Below, piece by piece: positions 7,976 through 17,729 of a DNA stretch of 64,000 nucleotides. The notes beneath the pieces are model-generated. The model saw only the letters and a program-made list of their open reading frames with translations. It made no database searches and was not told where the DNA came from. How positions within the stretch are numbered: position 1 is the first letter of the stretch; each line of letters begins with the position of its first letter. Where the stretch lies: assembly GCF_900167225.1 (NCBI RefSeq), contig NZ_FUXH01000001.1, forward strand, positions 217,892-281,891, read 5' to 3'. Made by a program: the position numbers and the translations under genes. This DNA is from Porphyromonas crevioricanis (GTDB lineage Bacteria > Bacteroidota > Bacteroidia > Bacteroidales > Porphyromonadaceae).

Positions 7976-10006
7976 TTACTTGCTTGCTTTGAGACGAGCT
8001 TCCAGCTTGTGCAGCTCATCTCTAAGCCTTGCTGCCTCCAGAAAATCCAGCTCGGCTGCTGCATCGAGCATCTTCTTACGTGTGAGCTCTATCAGATCTT
8101 TCAGTTTATCAGAGGTCAGCTTGTCTACTATCGGATCGGTAACTCGTCCTGCTGCGGGCTCTACATAGGCATGAAGCCCTCCCATATCTTTGTCGTCTAA
8201 ATCTCTGTTATCCAGTATGGATTTGAGGTTCTTGACAACTTGTTTGGGCGTGATACGATTAGCTCGATTGTATGCCATTTGCTTCTCTCTCCTGCGCTCC
8301 GTCTCGTCAATGGTGCGCTGCATACTTTCTGTGATTTTATCTGCATAGAAGATTACTCTGCCGTTGATATGTCTTGCAGCACGTCCGGCTGTTTGTGTCA
8401 GAGAGCGATGAGAGCGAAGAAAACCTTCTTTGTCTGCGTCAAGTATTGCTACAAGAGAGACTTCCGGCAGATCCAACCCTTCGCGGAGCAGGTTTACCCC
8501 GACAAGCACATCGTACACTCCTCTGCGAAGATCTTCCATGATACGTATTCGCTCCAGAGTATCCACATCGCTGTGAATATAGGCTGTGTTGTAGTTGTGT
8601 TCGGATAGATAGTCGGACAGCTCTTCTGCCATGCGTTTGGTCAGGGTTGTTACCAATACGCGTTCTTTCCGTTCGATGCAACAGCTTATTTCCTCTTCCA
8701 AGTCGTCTATCTGATGCTCTGTGGGACGAACTTCGATGATCGGATCGAGCAGACCAGTGGGTCGAATCACTTGCTCCACCACTATGCCTTCGGATTCTCC
8801 CAGCTCATAATCTGCCGGAGTGGCACTGATATAAATTGTCTGATGAGTGAGGGTACAAAACTCTTCAAAGGTCAAAGGCCTGTTGTCCAGAGCTGCCGGA
8901 AGACGGAAACCATAGTGTACCAAGTTTTCTTTTCGAGAACGGTCCCCTCCGTACATGGCTCGTACTTGAGGGATCGTCACGTGGCTTTCATCTATCACCA
9001 TGAGGAAGTCTTTTGGGAAATAGTCGAGTAAGCAAAATGGGCGTTCCCCGGCTTTCCTGCCGTCGAAGTAGCGAGAATAGTTCTCTATTCCCGAACAGTA
9101 ACCCAGCTCTCGGATCATCTCAAGATCATAGGTTACTCGCTCATACAGACGCTGAGCTTCGAGAGCTTTGCCTTCTTTTTCGAGGAATGCCTTTTGAGTG
9201 CCCAAGTCTACGTCTATCAGGCTTACAGCTCTGTCTACCTGCTCTTTGGTTGTGACAAAGAGGTTAGCTGGATGTATTTGCAGACTGCTCATCGGGCCGT
9301 ATTCCTCTCCACTGATCGGATTGAATGAGGCTATATGCTCTATTTCGTTGTCCCAAAATTCTATTCTATAGGCCATTCCCTCGTATCCCTCAATAGCCGG
9401 AAATACGTCTATCGTATCTCCTCGTACACGAAAGTCCCCACTGTTGAATTCTATTTTGTCGTTTGTGTAGTAGCTCTCTACCAGTTGTCTCATCAATATA
9501 TTTCGAGAGAGCTTCTGACCGATCCTCAGATGAATAACTTTTTCTTCAAAAGCCTTTGGATCGGCCATTCCATACAAACAGCTTACAGAAGATACCACTA
9601 TCACATCTTGTCTGCCACTCAATAAAGCGGCAGTAGCTTTCAAGCGAAGTTTCTCTATTTCAGCATTGATTGCCATATCCTTCTCTATGTAAGTATCACT
9701 TACAGGTATATAGGCTTCCGGTTGGTAATAGTCGTAGTAAGAAACAAAATACTCGACAGCATTGTCGGGGAAGAAGGATTTGAATTCACCATAGAGTTGT
9801 GCTGCCAAAGTTTTGTTGTGACTGAGCACTAAGGTTGGTTTATTGATTTGAGCTATTACGTTCGCCACAGTGAATGTTTTGCCCGATCCCGTTACCCCCA
9901 GCAAGGTCTGTGCAGCGTCTCCATTCCGCACACCTGCTACTAGTTGAGAGATGGCCTGAGGTTGATCCCCGGTCGGGACAAAAGAAGATTTGAGTTCGAA
10001 TTTCAT
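7976..10006 (-). CDS. uvrB: Excinuclease ABC subunit UvrB
   Basis: A 676-residue damage-recognition helicase of nucleotide excision repair, acting with UvrA and UvrC. Walker A is GVTGSGKT (37-44), the DNA-clamping beta-hairpin is YYDYYQPEAYIP, the DEAD-like motif is VIDESHVTIPQ, and motif VI is QTAGRAARH. The C-terminal UVR motif (LDFLEAARLRDEL) that contacts UvrC is present. All motifs are intact, unlike those of the adjacent PriA. It lies 18 bases after priA in the same cluster. Confidence 0.97.
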   Translation of the reverse strand: MKFELKSSFVPTGDQPQAISQLVAGVRNGDAAQTLLGVTGSGKTFTVANVIAQINKPTLVLSHNKTLAAQLYGEFKSFFPDNAVEYFVSYYDYYQPEAYIPVSDTYIEKDMAINAEIEKLRLKATAALLSGRQDVIVVSSVSCLYGMADPKAFEEKVIHLRIGQKLSRNILMRQLVESYYTNDKIEFNSGDFRVRGDTIDVFPAIEGYEGMAYRIEFWDNEIEHIASFNPISGEEYGPMSSLQIHPANLFVTTKEQVDRAVSLIDVDLGTQKAFLEKEGKALEAQRLYERVTYDLEMIRELGYCSGIENYSRYFDGRKAGERPFCLLDYFPKDFLMVIDESHVTIPQVRAMYGGDRSRKENLVHYGFRLPAALDNRPLTFEEFCTLTHQTIYISATPADYELGESEGIVVEQVIRPTGLLDPIIEVRPTEHQIDDLEEEISCCIERKERVLVTTLTKRMAEELSDYLSEHNYNTAYIHSDVDTLERIRIMEDLRRGVYDVLVGVNLLREGLDLPEVSLVAILDADKEGFLRSHRSLTQTAGRAARHINGRVIFYADKITESMQRTIDETERRREKQMAYNRANRITPKQVVKNLKSILDNRDLDDKDMGGLHAYVEPAAGRVTDPIVDKLTSDKLKDLIELTRKKMLDAAAELDFLEAARLRDELHKLEARLKASK

Positions 10007-10024
10007 TTGTATGTAGGGAGGTGT

Positions 10025-12496
10025 TTATATGGCATCGACATCGAAGTGTATCTTGCACTTTTTGGAGTCTGGAACGGAGATGGAAAGCTCATTGTAAGCT
10101 GCGATAATCGCTTGACGCTCGGCATTTGAGTTCATGAAAGTAGGCCTGCGAAGTATAATTTGCCGGATGTAGTAGCGATCTATACGCTCAATGTCGGGAG
10201 TATGGATGTCGGTGATCAGTTCATGTGGAAGGTTTCGATTGATAATGGTTGCAAATTGTCTTGCAACATTGGATACAACAGACCTATCCAAGGCTCTTAT
10301 AACTACTGTTGTGAGTCTGGTAAAGGGAGGAAATTGACAGGCTTGACGTTCTTGAAGTTGCTCCTCAATGAAAAGCCTGTAATCCCCGAGAGACAAGGCC
10401 TCTATAAAAGGGTTTTGAGGATCATTCGTTTGCAATATCATTCTTGTATTTCCCTCCTTTACTCCGAAGGAAGAACGGATAGCAAGTTGATACAGAAGTT
10501 GATAGGCTTTTTCGTCTGCTCTAAAGTCTGGAAAGGCTAAAATGCTGTCCAAGTTTATCACTCCAATGAGATCGATATCGTGCCAGATCGGGAGAGCAGC
10601 CATCATCTGTGTTCCTACTATAATGTTGACATTGCCAGTTTCTATCTGGTTGAGCAGAGTTTCCAGCCGCTTCTTGCTTTTCGCAATATCGGAGTCTATG
10701 CGGAGTATTTGGGCCTGAGGGAACAGCTTCTTTATTTCTTCGGCCACCCTCTCTGTGCCAAAACCATATGGCTGCAACTCTTCTCTATTGGGGTTTCCAC
10801 AGCTCGGACAAATGTAAGGAAGCAGCTGTTCGTACCCGCAGTAGTGGCAGCAAAGTTTTTCACTCTGTTTGTGGTATGTAAGGCTTACGGAGCAACGAGG
10901 GCAACAGAGACTATTGTTGCACTTCTTGCATTTGACATACATTCCGTATCCTCGCCTATTTTGTATCAATACTACGCGCCGCCCTTTTTCCAAGATTGAT
11001 TTTACAGCAGTTTCAAGTTGTGGAGAGATCGTTTCGTCCGATTGAAGACGTCTTTGACGGTAGAGTGTTTTCATGTTTACCGTTTCTATGTCTATCGGTC
11101 TGGGCCGGGGTTGTTCTTCTCCTTGTAGGAGATTTTTCCATTTCCCTATTGACATATTGTATAGCGTCTCAGCAGATGGAGTCTCGGAGGTGATGAGCAC
11201 CTTTGCCCCTTTCAGTTGTCCTAACATGATAGCGGCATCTCGGGCATGGTATCGAGGTGCCAGGAGTTGTTGTTTATAGGCATATTCTTGTTCCTCATCG
11301 ATAATGATTAACCCCAGACGTTTCATTGGCAGAAAGAGAGCAGAGCGATTTCCAATCACAACAACTGGTATATCTTGTTGAGCAAGTTGCTGAAAAAGAG
11401 TGATACGTTGGCTGGTTGTTTGTCGAGAGGAATAGAGCTGACATCTATCTCCATAACGTAGACAGAGTCTTTCGGTAAGACTGTCAGCCGATGGAGGGTA
11501 TTGAGATTCAGGACTAAGAAGTAACACTTGTTTGCCCTCTGCATATGTTTGGCTTATCTGCTGCTCCAAAAAAAACTCCTTACGCTTAATACTCTCTTGA
11601 TAGTGGACAGATACGCCCTCCGGCAGGATTATTTTCTCTTTTGGATTTAGTGGAGAAGTAGGAAAGACCGATCCAACAGTTTTAGTCAGTTTTCTTAGTC
11701 TTTCTTTTCGGATCAGAATACCTTTCCTGATCAGAGCTCTCAGGGTAGTAGCTTCATTCGCATTATTGCCACAGAGAAGTCGCAAAGGAATTTCTCCATG
11801 AGGGAATATGTCTTGAGAATCTAATAGAGCAATCAGTTTTTGCAATAGCTTTTGTTGTTTTGGTGCTCGGTGCAGGAGGTCTATTTGCTTCATCAGAAGC
11901 ATTTCATCCTCAGCTAACGAGTCTGCTAAGGCAACCGTTTGTTCGTGTTTCCCTTTTGTTCTAATGTTAAGCTCTTCTTTCAGCTGTATGGCTCCTGATT
12001 TTACCAAACGTAAAAAAGAAGGTAGGGCAGGGCGACCGATACTTTTCTGTATTTCGGCTATGGATAAGGATTCTTTCCCTCTTTTGATAATGAGATCTAA
12101 GATGTTTAAGTCTGCACAAGGGAGAGGCTCCGAAGCTTCGTATTCAGGGTTTGCGATAACTTCTGTATGACTTTCAGGTAAGAGGGCAGAGGGCAGAGCT
12201 GTCCGGAGGACTTCTCCTTCAGTACACAAATAGTATTTGGCTATCCATGTCCAAAAAGCAATGTCATCACTACTGACCAGCGGAACTTCATCCACGACAA
12301 AAAGGATCGGCTTGATTTCTTTGACTCCCTCAGGTGGTAGTTGATCGATCCTTATAACAACAGCCGTATAAAAGCGTTTGCTGCCCAAGGGCACTGCTAC
12401 TCGCATACCTACCTTTATCTTTTCTTCCAAATCCTGTGGTATGGAGTAGTGATAGCTCCCGGGGATAGCCAAAGGGATGAGGACGTTGGCGTACAT
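10025..12496 (-). CDS. priA: PriA-family replication restart protein with degenerate helicase motifs
   Basis: An 823-residue protein with the full PriA layout: an N-terminal 3'-end-binding domain, a winged-helix segment, two helicase lobes, a zinc module and a C-terminal domain. The zinc cysteines look intact (CKKC, CPRC, CHYC, CPSC between 523 and 566). The helicase motifs are not. The Walker A position reads GVSVHYQES (294-302), without the GKT lysine and threonine. DEEH is DEEQ (400-403). GTQMxAKG is GTQMMAALP. The QVAGRAGR motif is QLAIRSSF (670-677). RYHARD and PDFRA remain. The frame is full length, so this is not simple decay. I infer a PriA that still binds forks and loads the primosome but does not unwind DNA. 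It lies between dnaG and uvrB in one operon. Confidence 0.9.
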   Translation of the reverse strand: MYANVLIPLAIPGSYHYSIPQDLEEKIKVGMRVAVPLGSKRFYTAVVIRIDQLPPEGVKEIKPILFVVDEVPLVSSDDIAFWTWIAKYYLCTEGEVLRTALPSALLPESHTEVIANPEYEASEPLPCADLNILDLIIKRGKESLSIAEIQKSIGRPALPSFLRLVKSGAIQLKEELNIRTKGKHEQTVALADSLAEDEMLLMKQIDLLHRAPKQQKLLQKLIALLDSQDIFPHGEIPLRLLCGNNANEATTLRALIRKGILIRKERLRKLTKTVGSVFPTSPLNPKEKIILPEGVSVHYQESIKRKEFFLEQQISQTYAEGKQVLLLSPESQYPPSADSLTERLCLRYGDRCQLYSSRQTTSQRITLFQQLAQQDIPVVVIGNRSALFLPMKRLGLIIIDEEQEYAYKQQLLAPRYHARDAAIMLGQLKGAKVLITSETPSAETLYNMSIGKWKNLLQGEEQPRPRPIDIETVNMKTLYRQRRLQSDETISPQLETAVKSILEKGRRVVLIQNRRGYGMYVKCKKCNNSLCCPRCSVSLTYHKQSEKLCCHYCGYEQLLPYICPSCGNPNREELQPYGFGTERVAEEIKKLFPQAQILRIDSDIAKSKKRLETLLNQIETGNVNIIVGTQMMAALPIWHDIDLIGVINLDSILAFPDFRADEKAYQLLYQLAIRSSFGVKEGNTRMILQTNDPQNPFIEALSLGDYRLFIEEQLQERQACQFPPFTRLTTVVIRALDRSVVSNVARQFATIINRNLPHELITDIHTPDIERIDRYYIRQIILRRPTFMNSNAERQAIIAAYNELSISVPDSKKCKIHFDVDAI

Positions 12497-12510
12497 TGTT
12501 CTTTGGCTGA

Positions 12511-14487
12511 TTATAGAATGACTCTTTCCCCCAAAGCTTGGGCGAAGGACGCTTTTGTGTTGTTTAGGTCTTTTAACTCAGAGAGAAGGTCCAGTATTTG
12601 CTCGGATTCGTTATTTCGTTGGGCGATTACTATTTCTCGTTGCACTTCGTGAATCCGTTTTATTACAAATGCGTTTTGGAAAATCTGTATCGCTCGCACA
12701 CACTGATCTGCCAAGCGTTTTTGTTCTTTCAAGGCTTCTGCTTCTTGCTCTTTTTCCATATCCTCATCCGATTTAAGCAGGTCACTCAGTCGATAACGAT
12801 CGGAAATTAGATCCATAGCCAGGCAGTTGATTTCCTCTTGTGGATGGTGAATGAAGTAGGATTGACTGTTGAAGTCTCTATTTTCACGAGTCTTCATTGC
12901 GGCCTCCTCCAGTATTTGTCGGACAAGAGGCGTGGTAAAATCCAAAATTCCATCAGAGGCAAGTTCTTCATAGACAAAAGAAGCCAATACGATGCGATTT
13001 GCCGGTTTCCCATCCCTATCCAGAAAGAGGATATCTTCTCCTCCATGCTTTACCACAAGTCTGATAAGCTCCAGTTCTTCCTTTTTGGGAGGTTCTTTTT
13101 GTTTTGTCTCTTCCCGAGTTTGGAGAAGGGTTTCTTTTTCATTTGTCGTATTCTCTCTCGGAGTATTGTGAGCGGTGTATTTGCTATTTCTATGTTTCTG
13201 GACTTCGATCAGTAGCAGCTCTTCTGATATTTCAAGTTTTTGAGAAGTAGCTTGCACATAGACGGACCGATTGATGGCATCCGGTATTATGGATATGCTG
13301 TGCACAATGTCCGAAATGACTTTGGCTCGTTGCATCGGATCACTTCCCGAGTCATGCAACAGAAGATTGGTTTTGAAGCTGATGAAGTCTTGTTCGTTTC
13401 TCTGCAAATAGGTTTGAAACTCCTCCGCAGTATGAGATTTGGCGTAAGAGTCTGGGTCTTCCCCCTCCGGAAGCAGTACAACCTTTATGTTCATCCCTTC
13501 GGCCAGAAGCAGATCTATTCCTCTTAATGCAGCTTTAATACCTGGTGCATCACCATCGTACAAAACAGTGACGTTCGATGTAAACCTCTGTATTAGACGA
13601 ATTTGAGGGATTGTAAGAGCTGTGCCGGAGGAGGAGACTACATTCTCAACGCCGGATTGTGTCATTTGGAGCACATCGAGGTAGCCCTCCACCAGATAGC
13701 ATTTATCCAGCTTTGATATGGCTCGCTTGGCTTGGTGTAAACCATAGAGCTGGTAACTTTTGTCGTATATGATGCTCTGTGGAGAGTTGACATATTTGGC
13801 CAGTTTGTCGGACTTTTTGAGAATGCGTCCTCCAAAGCCCACTGGCTTGCCACTGACCGTGTATATCGGGAATATTATGCGCCCTCTGAACCGGTCTGTA
13901 AGGAGTTTCCCAGCCTGCGTTTGGGAAGACAGCCCAGTAGTGATCAGAAGTTCGGTTGAGAATCCTTTGTGTATGGCAGTTTCTGAGAAAAGATTCCATT
14001 CGTCCGGAGCATACCCCAGGCCGAAACGTTCTATTGTATCCGGTCGGATTCCCCGTTCTTGGAAATAGGACAGACCGATGCGTTTCCCCTCATCACTTTC
14101 CAATAGATATTTATGGAAATATTTAGCAGCAAATTCGTTGAGGATAAAAAGACTTTGTCGTTTGTCAGCCTCTCTTTTTTCCTCGTCGGTGAGTTCTCTC
14201 TCTTCTATGGGAATGCCATACTTGCGAGCCAGATACTTGAGAGCCTCTGTATAGCTCATTTGCTCCAGCTTCATCAGAAAGTTGATAGGATTTCCTCCCT
14301 CTCCGCAAGAAAAGCATTTGCAGAAGTTTTTCCCTGGAGTGACATAAAAAGAAGGGTTGCGATCGGCATGGAAAGGGCATAGTCCCACGTAGCTTGCTCC
14401 GCGTTTTCGTAAGGACACGAAGTCGCTCACCACATCTAATATTTGTGCGGCATCTGTGATTTTCTGTATGGTAACAGGATCTATCAC
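12511..14487 (-). CDS. dnaG: DNA primase DnaG
   Basis: A 658-residue primase that makes RNA primers at the replication fork. The N-terminal CHC2 zinc finger is present (CPFHADRNPSF, then CKCFSCGEGG). The TOPRIM core has YLVEGYLDVLQ and VTVLYDGDAPG with the catalytic Glu and Asp residues. The C-terminal part, after a lysine/glutamate-rich linker near 440-470, is helical and would contact the DnaB helicase. Only two bases separate it from the kdsB stop, so the genes are surely co-transcribed. Confidence 0.96.
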   Translation of the reverse strand: MIDPVTIQKITDAAQILDVVSDFVSLRKRGASYVGLCPFHADRNPSFYVTPGKNFCKCFSCGEGGNPINFLMKLEQMSYTEALKYLARKYGIPIEERELTDEEKREADKRQSLFILNEFAAKYFHKYLLESDEGKRIGLSYFQERGIRPDTIERFGLGYAPDEWNLFSETAIHKGFSTELLITTGLSSQTQAGKLLTDRFRGRIIFPIYTVSGKPVGFGGRILKKSDKLAKYVNSPQSIIYDKSYQLYGLHQAKRAISKLDKCYLVEGYLDVLQMTQSGVENVVSSSGTALTIPQIRLIQRFTSNVTVLYDGDAPGIKAALRGIDLLLAEGMNIKVVLLPEGEDPDSYAKSHTAEEFQTYLQRNEQDFISFKTNLLLHDSGSDPMQRAKVISDIVHSISIIPDAINRSVYVQATSQKLEISEELLLIEVQKHRNSKYTAHNTPRENTTNEKETLLQTREETKQKEPPKKEELELIRLVVKHGGEDILFLDRDGKPANRIVLASFVYEELASDGILDFTTPLVRQILEEAAMKTRENRDFNSQSYFIHHPQEEINCLAMDLISDRYRLSDLLKSDEDMEKEQEAEALKEQKRLADQCVRAIQIFQNAFVIKRIHEVQREIVIAQRNNESEQILDLLSELKDLNNTKASFAQALGERVIL

Positions 14488-14489
14488 GA

Positions 14490-15245
14490 TTATTGCTCTG
14501 CTTTCAATTTTTCTATAGCAAGAGAGAGGTCTTCTGCTGTGTCTATGCCTATTGTCTCTTCTTCGGCCTGCAGCACACGTATGCAGTAGCCTGCTTCTAA
14601 CCAGCGGAGTTGTTCCAAACTCTCCGCTTGCTCTAATGGGCTGACGGGCAGGTCTGTCAGTTCTCTCAGTATATTAGCACGAAAGGCGTACAGCCCTATG
14701 TGTTTGAAAAAGACATGAGAACTGGACCACTGTGTCGGGTCTACATTCCTTAGATATGGAATGACCGATCGGCTAAAGTAGATAGCATTACCAAATGAAT
14801 TGACAATCAACTTTGGGGAGTTGGGATTAGACAGATTCGCAAAGCCACAGTCAGCAGGGAATGGTATAGCAGTAGTAGCTATATCTACCTTGTTGTCCTC
14901 AAAAGAAGAGGCCAGTCTTCGTATGAGTTTGGGGTCGATGAAGGGTTCATCTCCCTGCAAGTTGATTACGATATCTGCTTCTTCTCCCAATTTGTCGAGA
15001 GCTTCCCGACAGCGGTCCGTGCCAGACTTACAGCTCTCGGATGTGAGTATTGCTGTCCCTCCAAAACTCTCTACTGCGGAGATTATACGCTCGTCATCGG
15101 TAGCAACGATTACTCGTTCTACAGCTTTGCTTGCTTGCTCTACAACTCGCTGTATCATGGGCTTCCCAAGCATGTCTATCAGAGGTTTCCCAGGCAATCG
15201 AGTCGAAGCATACCGGGCCGGGATGATGGCTATTACCTTATCCAT
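14490..15245 (-). CDS. kdsB: 3-deoxy-manno-octulosonate cytidylyltransferase
   Basis: A 251-residue nucleotidyltransferase that makes CMP-Kdo for lipopolysaccharide inner core. The N-terminus [16 protein letters not shown] holds the CTP-binding loop, and NLQGDEPFI is the conserved mid motif. Length is normal. It is the first gene of the five-gene minus-strand cluster. A minus-strand -7 box lies only six bases upstream of the ATG, which suggests a leaderless or nearly leaderless transcript. Confidence 0.95.
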   Translation of the reverse strand: MDKVIAIIPARYASTRLPGKPLIDMLGKPMIQRVVEQASKAVERVIVATDDERIISAVESFGGTAILTSESCKSGTDRCREALDKLGEEADIVINLQGDEPFIDPKLIRRLASSFEDNKVDIATTAIPFPADCGFANLSNPNSPKLIVNSFGNAIYFSRSVIPYLRNVDPTQWSSSHVFFKHIGLYAFRANILRELTDLPVSPLEQAESLEQLRWLEAGYCIRVLQAEEETIGIDTAEDLSLAIEKLKAEQ

Positions 15246-15250
15246 ATGTG

Positions 15251-15267
15251 CAAAGGTACTATCTTTG
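15251..15267. promoter_or_regulatory. Back-to-back divergent -7 boxes
   Basis: CAAAGGTA (15251-15258, minus-strand TACCTTTG) and TATCTTTG (15260-15267, plus strand) are separated by a single base. Both match TAnnTTTG. They would serve kdsB to the left and the oxidoreductase to the right, and the polymerases could not occupy both at once. The -33 elements are weak on both sides, so one or both boxes may be chance. Confidence 0.5.
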
Positions 15268-15303
15268 GGTCACCAAGTTATTAAGTAACCGTCCTTTCTG
15301 AAT

Positions 15304-15831
15304 ATGAAGAAGACTTTGATCATAGTAGCTCATCCCTCTTTGAGAAAAAAATCAGTTATCAATAGCGCATGGTGTAATGCACTTAGTGGTCATGAATCCA
15401 TAACAATTAGGGATCTCTATGCCGAATACCCTGACGGGAAGATAAACATTGCAAAAGAACAAGCTCTGGTAGAGGCACATGAGCGCATCATATTTCAGTT
15501 CCCCCTATGGTGGTATGCTGCTCCGGCTTTGCTCAAAGTTTGGTTAGACGAGGTTCTTACAGAGGGTTGGGCCTATGGAGCCGGAGGAGATAAAATGTTG
15601 CCCAAGGAAATCGGTGCAGCTGTTAGTTGCGGTGGGAAAATAACAGATTTTCAAGAAGGAGCCGCTCAGCGTCATACATTGGCCCACTATCTCGATGTCT
15701 TTGATGGTGTGGCTGCTTTCACTCGTTGTAAATACATTGGTTTCCACGCTGTGTATGACACTTACAATCCCGAAACCGTTGCTCATATTGATGAGAATTG
15801 CCGTGATTATCTCTCTTTTTTGGAGCGCTGA
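15304..15831 (+). CDS. NAD(P)H oxidoreductase, flavodoxin-like fold
   Basis: A 175-residue protein of the KefF/MdaB/NQO family, FMN- or FAD-dependent quinone reductases. IVAHPSLRKKSVIN near the N-terminus is the flavin phosphate loop, and FQFPLWWYAAPALLKVWLDEVL is represented by its FPLWWYAAPALLK core, which lines the active site. A GGK motif follows. Length fits the short family members. It has its own promoter and is not obviously co-transcribed with the PASTA gene about 100 bases downstream. The substrate cannot be told from sequence. Confidence 0.85.
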   Translation: MKKTLIIVAHPSLRKKSVINSAWCNALSGHESITIRDLYAEYPDGKINIAKEQALVEAHERIIFQFPLWWYAAPALLKVWLDEVLTEGWAYGAGGDKMLPKEIGAAVSCGGKITDFQEGAAQRHTLAHYLDVFDGVAAFTRCKYIGFHAVYDTYNPETVAHIDENCRDYLSFLER

Positions 15832-15932
15832 TGTCCCCCCATTATGATATTCTTACCACGTATCTTTTTTTGCTTATACGCTGAGGCGTGGTTGAGACTT
15901 GTGTAGAATTTTGCTCATAGCGAATCTAAGAT

Positions 15933-16607
15933 ATGAATTCCACCAAAAAGAAGTTTATTTCCAAGCATCCTATTTTGTCTAGCTTGCTGCTCATGCTCGT
16001 ATTATCTCTTTTGATTGTATTTGTATTGGGTTCGTTCACGGACATTTATACCTCTCATGGACAGGAGAGAGAGGTTCCCATGCTGAAAGGATTGACACAA
16101 CAGCAAGCTGTCGAAAAGCTTGAGACTCTGGACCTGAAATGTGAGGTTGTTGATTCGGTTCATTTGGGTTATAATCGGAATGTCCTACCGGGTGCCATTG
16201 TTGAGAGTGTACCCGAGGCCGGATCAAAGGTGAAACCCGGGCGTATCATATTTCTCACGGTTAATGCCTTTTCTCCCCAAAAGGGGACTATCCCGGACCT
16301 CAAAGATTTGTCTTTGAGACAAGCAGTATCTGTCCTGAAGTCTATTGGATTTACCAATGTAAGGCAGAGGTATATTAGTGGAGATTTCTTAGATCTGGTT
16401 TCTGCGGTGGAGACAGCAGATGGGCGTGAGATACGCCCGGGAGATCGAATAGCCCTTTCGGATCCTCTTGTATTGGTCGTAATACGAGGAGGTTTTTCTC
16501 TTGTTGATTCTCTACAGCCTGAGCTAGAATCTGTTCCCGATTCTATGACCGTTGAGGAGGAAGGACCACGCAAGAACGATCGGGAAGAAAATGAATCTTG
16601 GTGGTAA
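15933..16607 (+). CDS. PASTA-domain membrane protein
   Basis: A 224-residue protein with a short basic N-terminus, one transmembrane helix (about residues 14-36) and two clear PASTA domains outside the membrane (about 47-112 and 116-185, the first opening with VPMLKGLTQQQAVEKLE). The tail is acidic and low in structure. PASTA domains bind muropeptides or peptidoglycan in kinases and penicillin-binding proteins; here there is no enzyme domain. It starts a tight run with a pseudouridine synthase and D-Ala-D-Ala ligase, which suits a cell-wall role, but its action is unknown. Confidence 0.85.
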   Translation: MNSTKKKFISKHPILSSLLLMLVLSLLIVFVLGSFTDIYTSHGQEREVPMLKGLTQQQAVEKLETLDLKCEVVDSVHLGYNRNVLPGAIVESVPEAGSKVKPGRIIFLTVNAFSPQKGTIPDLKDLSLRQAVSVLKSIGFTNVRQRYISGDFLDLVSAVETADGREIRPGDRIALSDPLVLVVIRGGFSLVDSLQPELESVPDSMTVEEEGPRKNDREENESWW

Positions 16608-16628
16608 TTCATATTCAGATTTGGAGGA

Positions 16629-17729
16629 ATGTTTGTAGAAGAATCTGAAAGAGTCAGTGTTCCGGATTCGGATTTGGATGAAGATCTGGATTGGGATTCC
16701 GAGCAACTAGCCGATACATCTACCCCTCTCTACGAGCATTACCGGTTTGTTGCCGACCCAGGACAGACTCCTGTCCGTGCCGACAAATTTTTGTTCGATA
16801 GGATAGGGCGTATTTCCCGCAATCGTATACAGTTAGCAGCCGAAGCAGGCTGCGTATTTGCTGGTGATAATCCTATCCGTAGCAGTTATAAGGTAAAGCC
16901 AGGGGATGTGCTGACTATCCGGATGGAACGCCCTCGGAATGAACTGGAGATACTTCCGGAAGATATATCTCTGGATATAGTATATGAAGACGATTCGCTT
17001 TTGGTGGTAAATAAGGCAGCCGGGATGGTGGTGCATCCGGGACACGGCAATTTTACCGGGACTTTGCTCAATGCCTTGGCTTATTATCTGCGTCATGATA
17101 ACAATTTCGATCCTACCGATCCCAGGTTAGGCTTAGTACACCGTATAGACAAGGATACATCCGGATTGCTTGTTATTGCCAAAAATCCAGATACCAAAAC
17201 ACATCTGTCGAGGCAGTTTTTCAACAAAACGACACAACGAACTTACCGAGCTCTTGCTTGGGGACGATTTGAGGAGAAAGAGGGAACCATAGAGGGAAAT
17301 ATCGGTCGAGACTTGCGTAACAGAACCGTTATGGCTGTTTATCCCCCGAATTCAGAAGAAGGAAAACCGGCTGTCACACATTATAGTGTGTTGGAGGAAA
17401 TGGCCTTTGTCAGCTGGATAGAATGTCGTTTGGAAACTGGTCGTACGCATCAGATACGCGCTCACATGAGTCATATAGGACACCCTCTATTTTCAGACGA
17501 AAAATATGGCGGTACTTGTATATTGAGAGGGAATAATACACCTAAGTATCGCCAATTCATCAATAATTGTTTCGATATTTGTCCTCGTCAGGCTTTGCAT
17601 GCCAAGACTTTGGGTTTTGAACATCCGATTACAGGCCAATGGATGAGTTTCGACTCGGAATTACCTACGGATTTAGAAAAACTCCTCTTGCGTTGGCAGG
17701 CCTATACACAAACTCTTTTTGATAAATGA
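16629..17729 (+). CDS. rluD: Pseudouridine synthase RluD family
   Basis: A 366-residue RluA/RluD-type enzyme. After an acidic lead of about 35 residues there is an S4 RNA-binding domain (about 50-115), then the catalytic domain with HRIDKDTSGLLVIAK holding the catalytic Asp, and GRTHQIRAHMSHIGHPL. RluD modifies helix 69 of 23S rRNA; assignment to RluD rather than RluC rests on the S4 domain and overall form. It overlaps ddl by four bases (ATGA), so it is translationally coupled to a wall-synthesis gene. Confidence 0.9.
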   Translation: MFVEESERVSVPDSDLDEDLDWDSEQLADTSTPLYEHYRFVADPGQTPVRADKFLFDRIGRISRNRIQLAAEAGCVFAGDNPIRSSYKVKPGDVLTIRMERPRNELEILPEDISLDIVYEDDSLLVVNKAAGMVVHPGHGNFTGTLLNALAYYLRHDNNFDPTDPRLGLVHRIDKDTSGLLVIAKNPDTKTHLSRQFFNKTTQRTYRALAWGRFEEKEGTIEGNIGRDLRNRTVMAVYPPNSEEGKPAVTHYSVLEEMAFVSWIECRLETGRTHQIRAHMSHIGHPLFSDEKYGGTCILRGNNTPKYRQFINNCFDICPRQALHAKTLGFEHPITGQWMSFDSELPTDLEKLLLRWQAYTQTLFDK

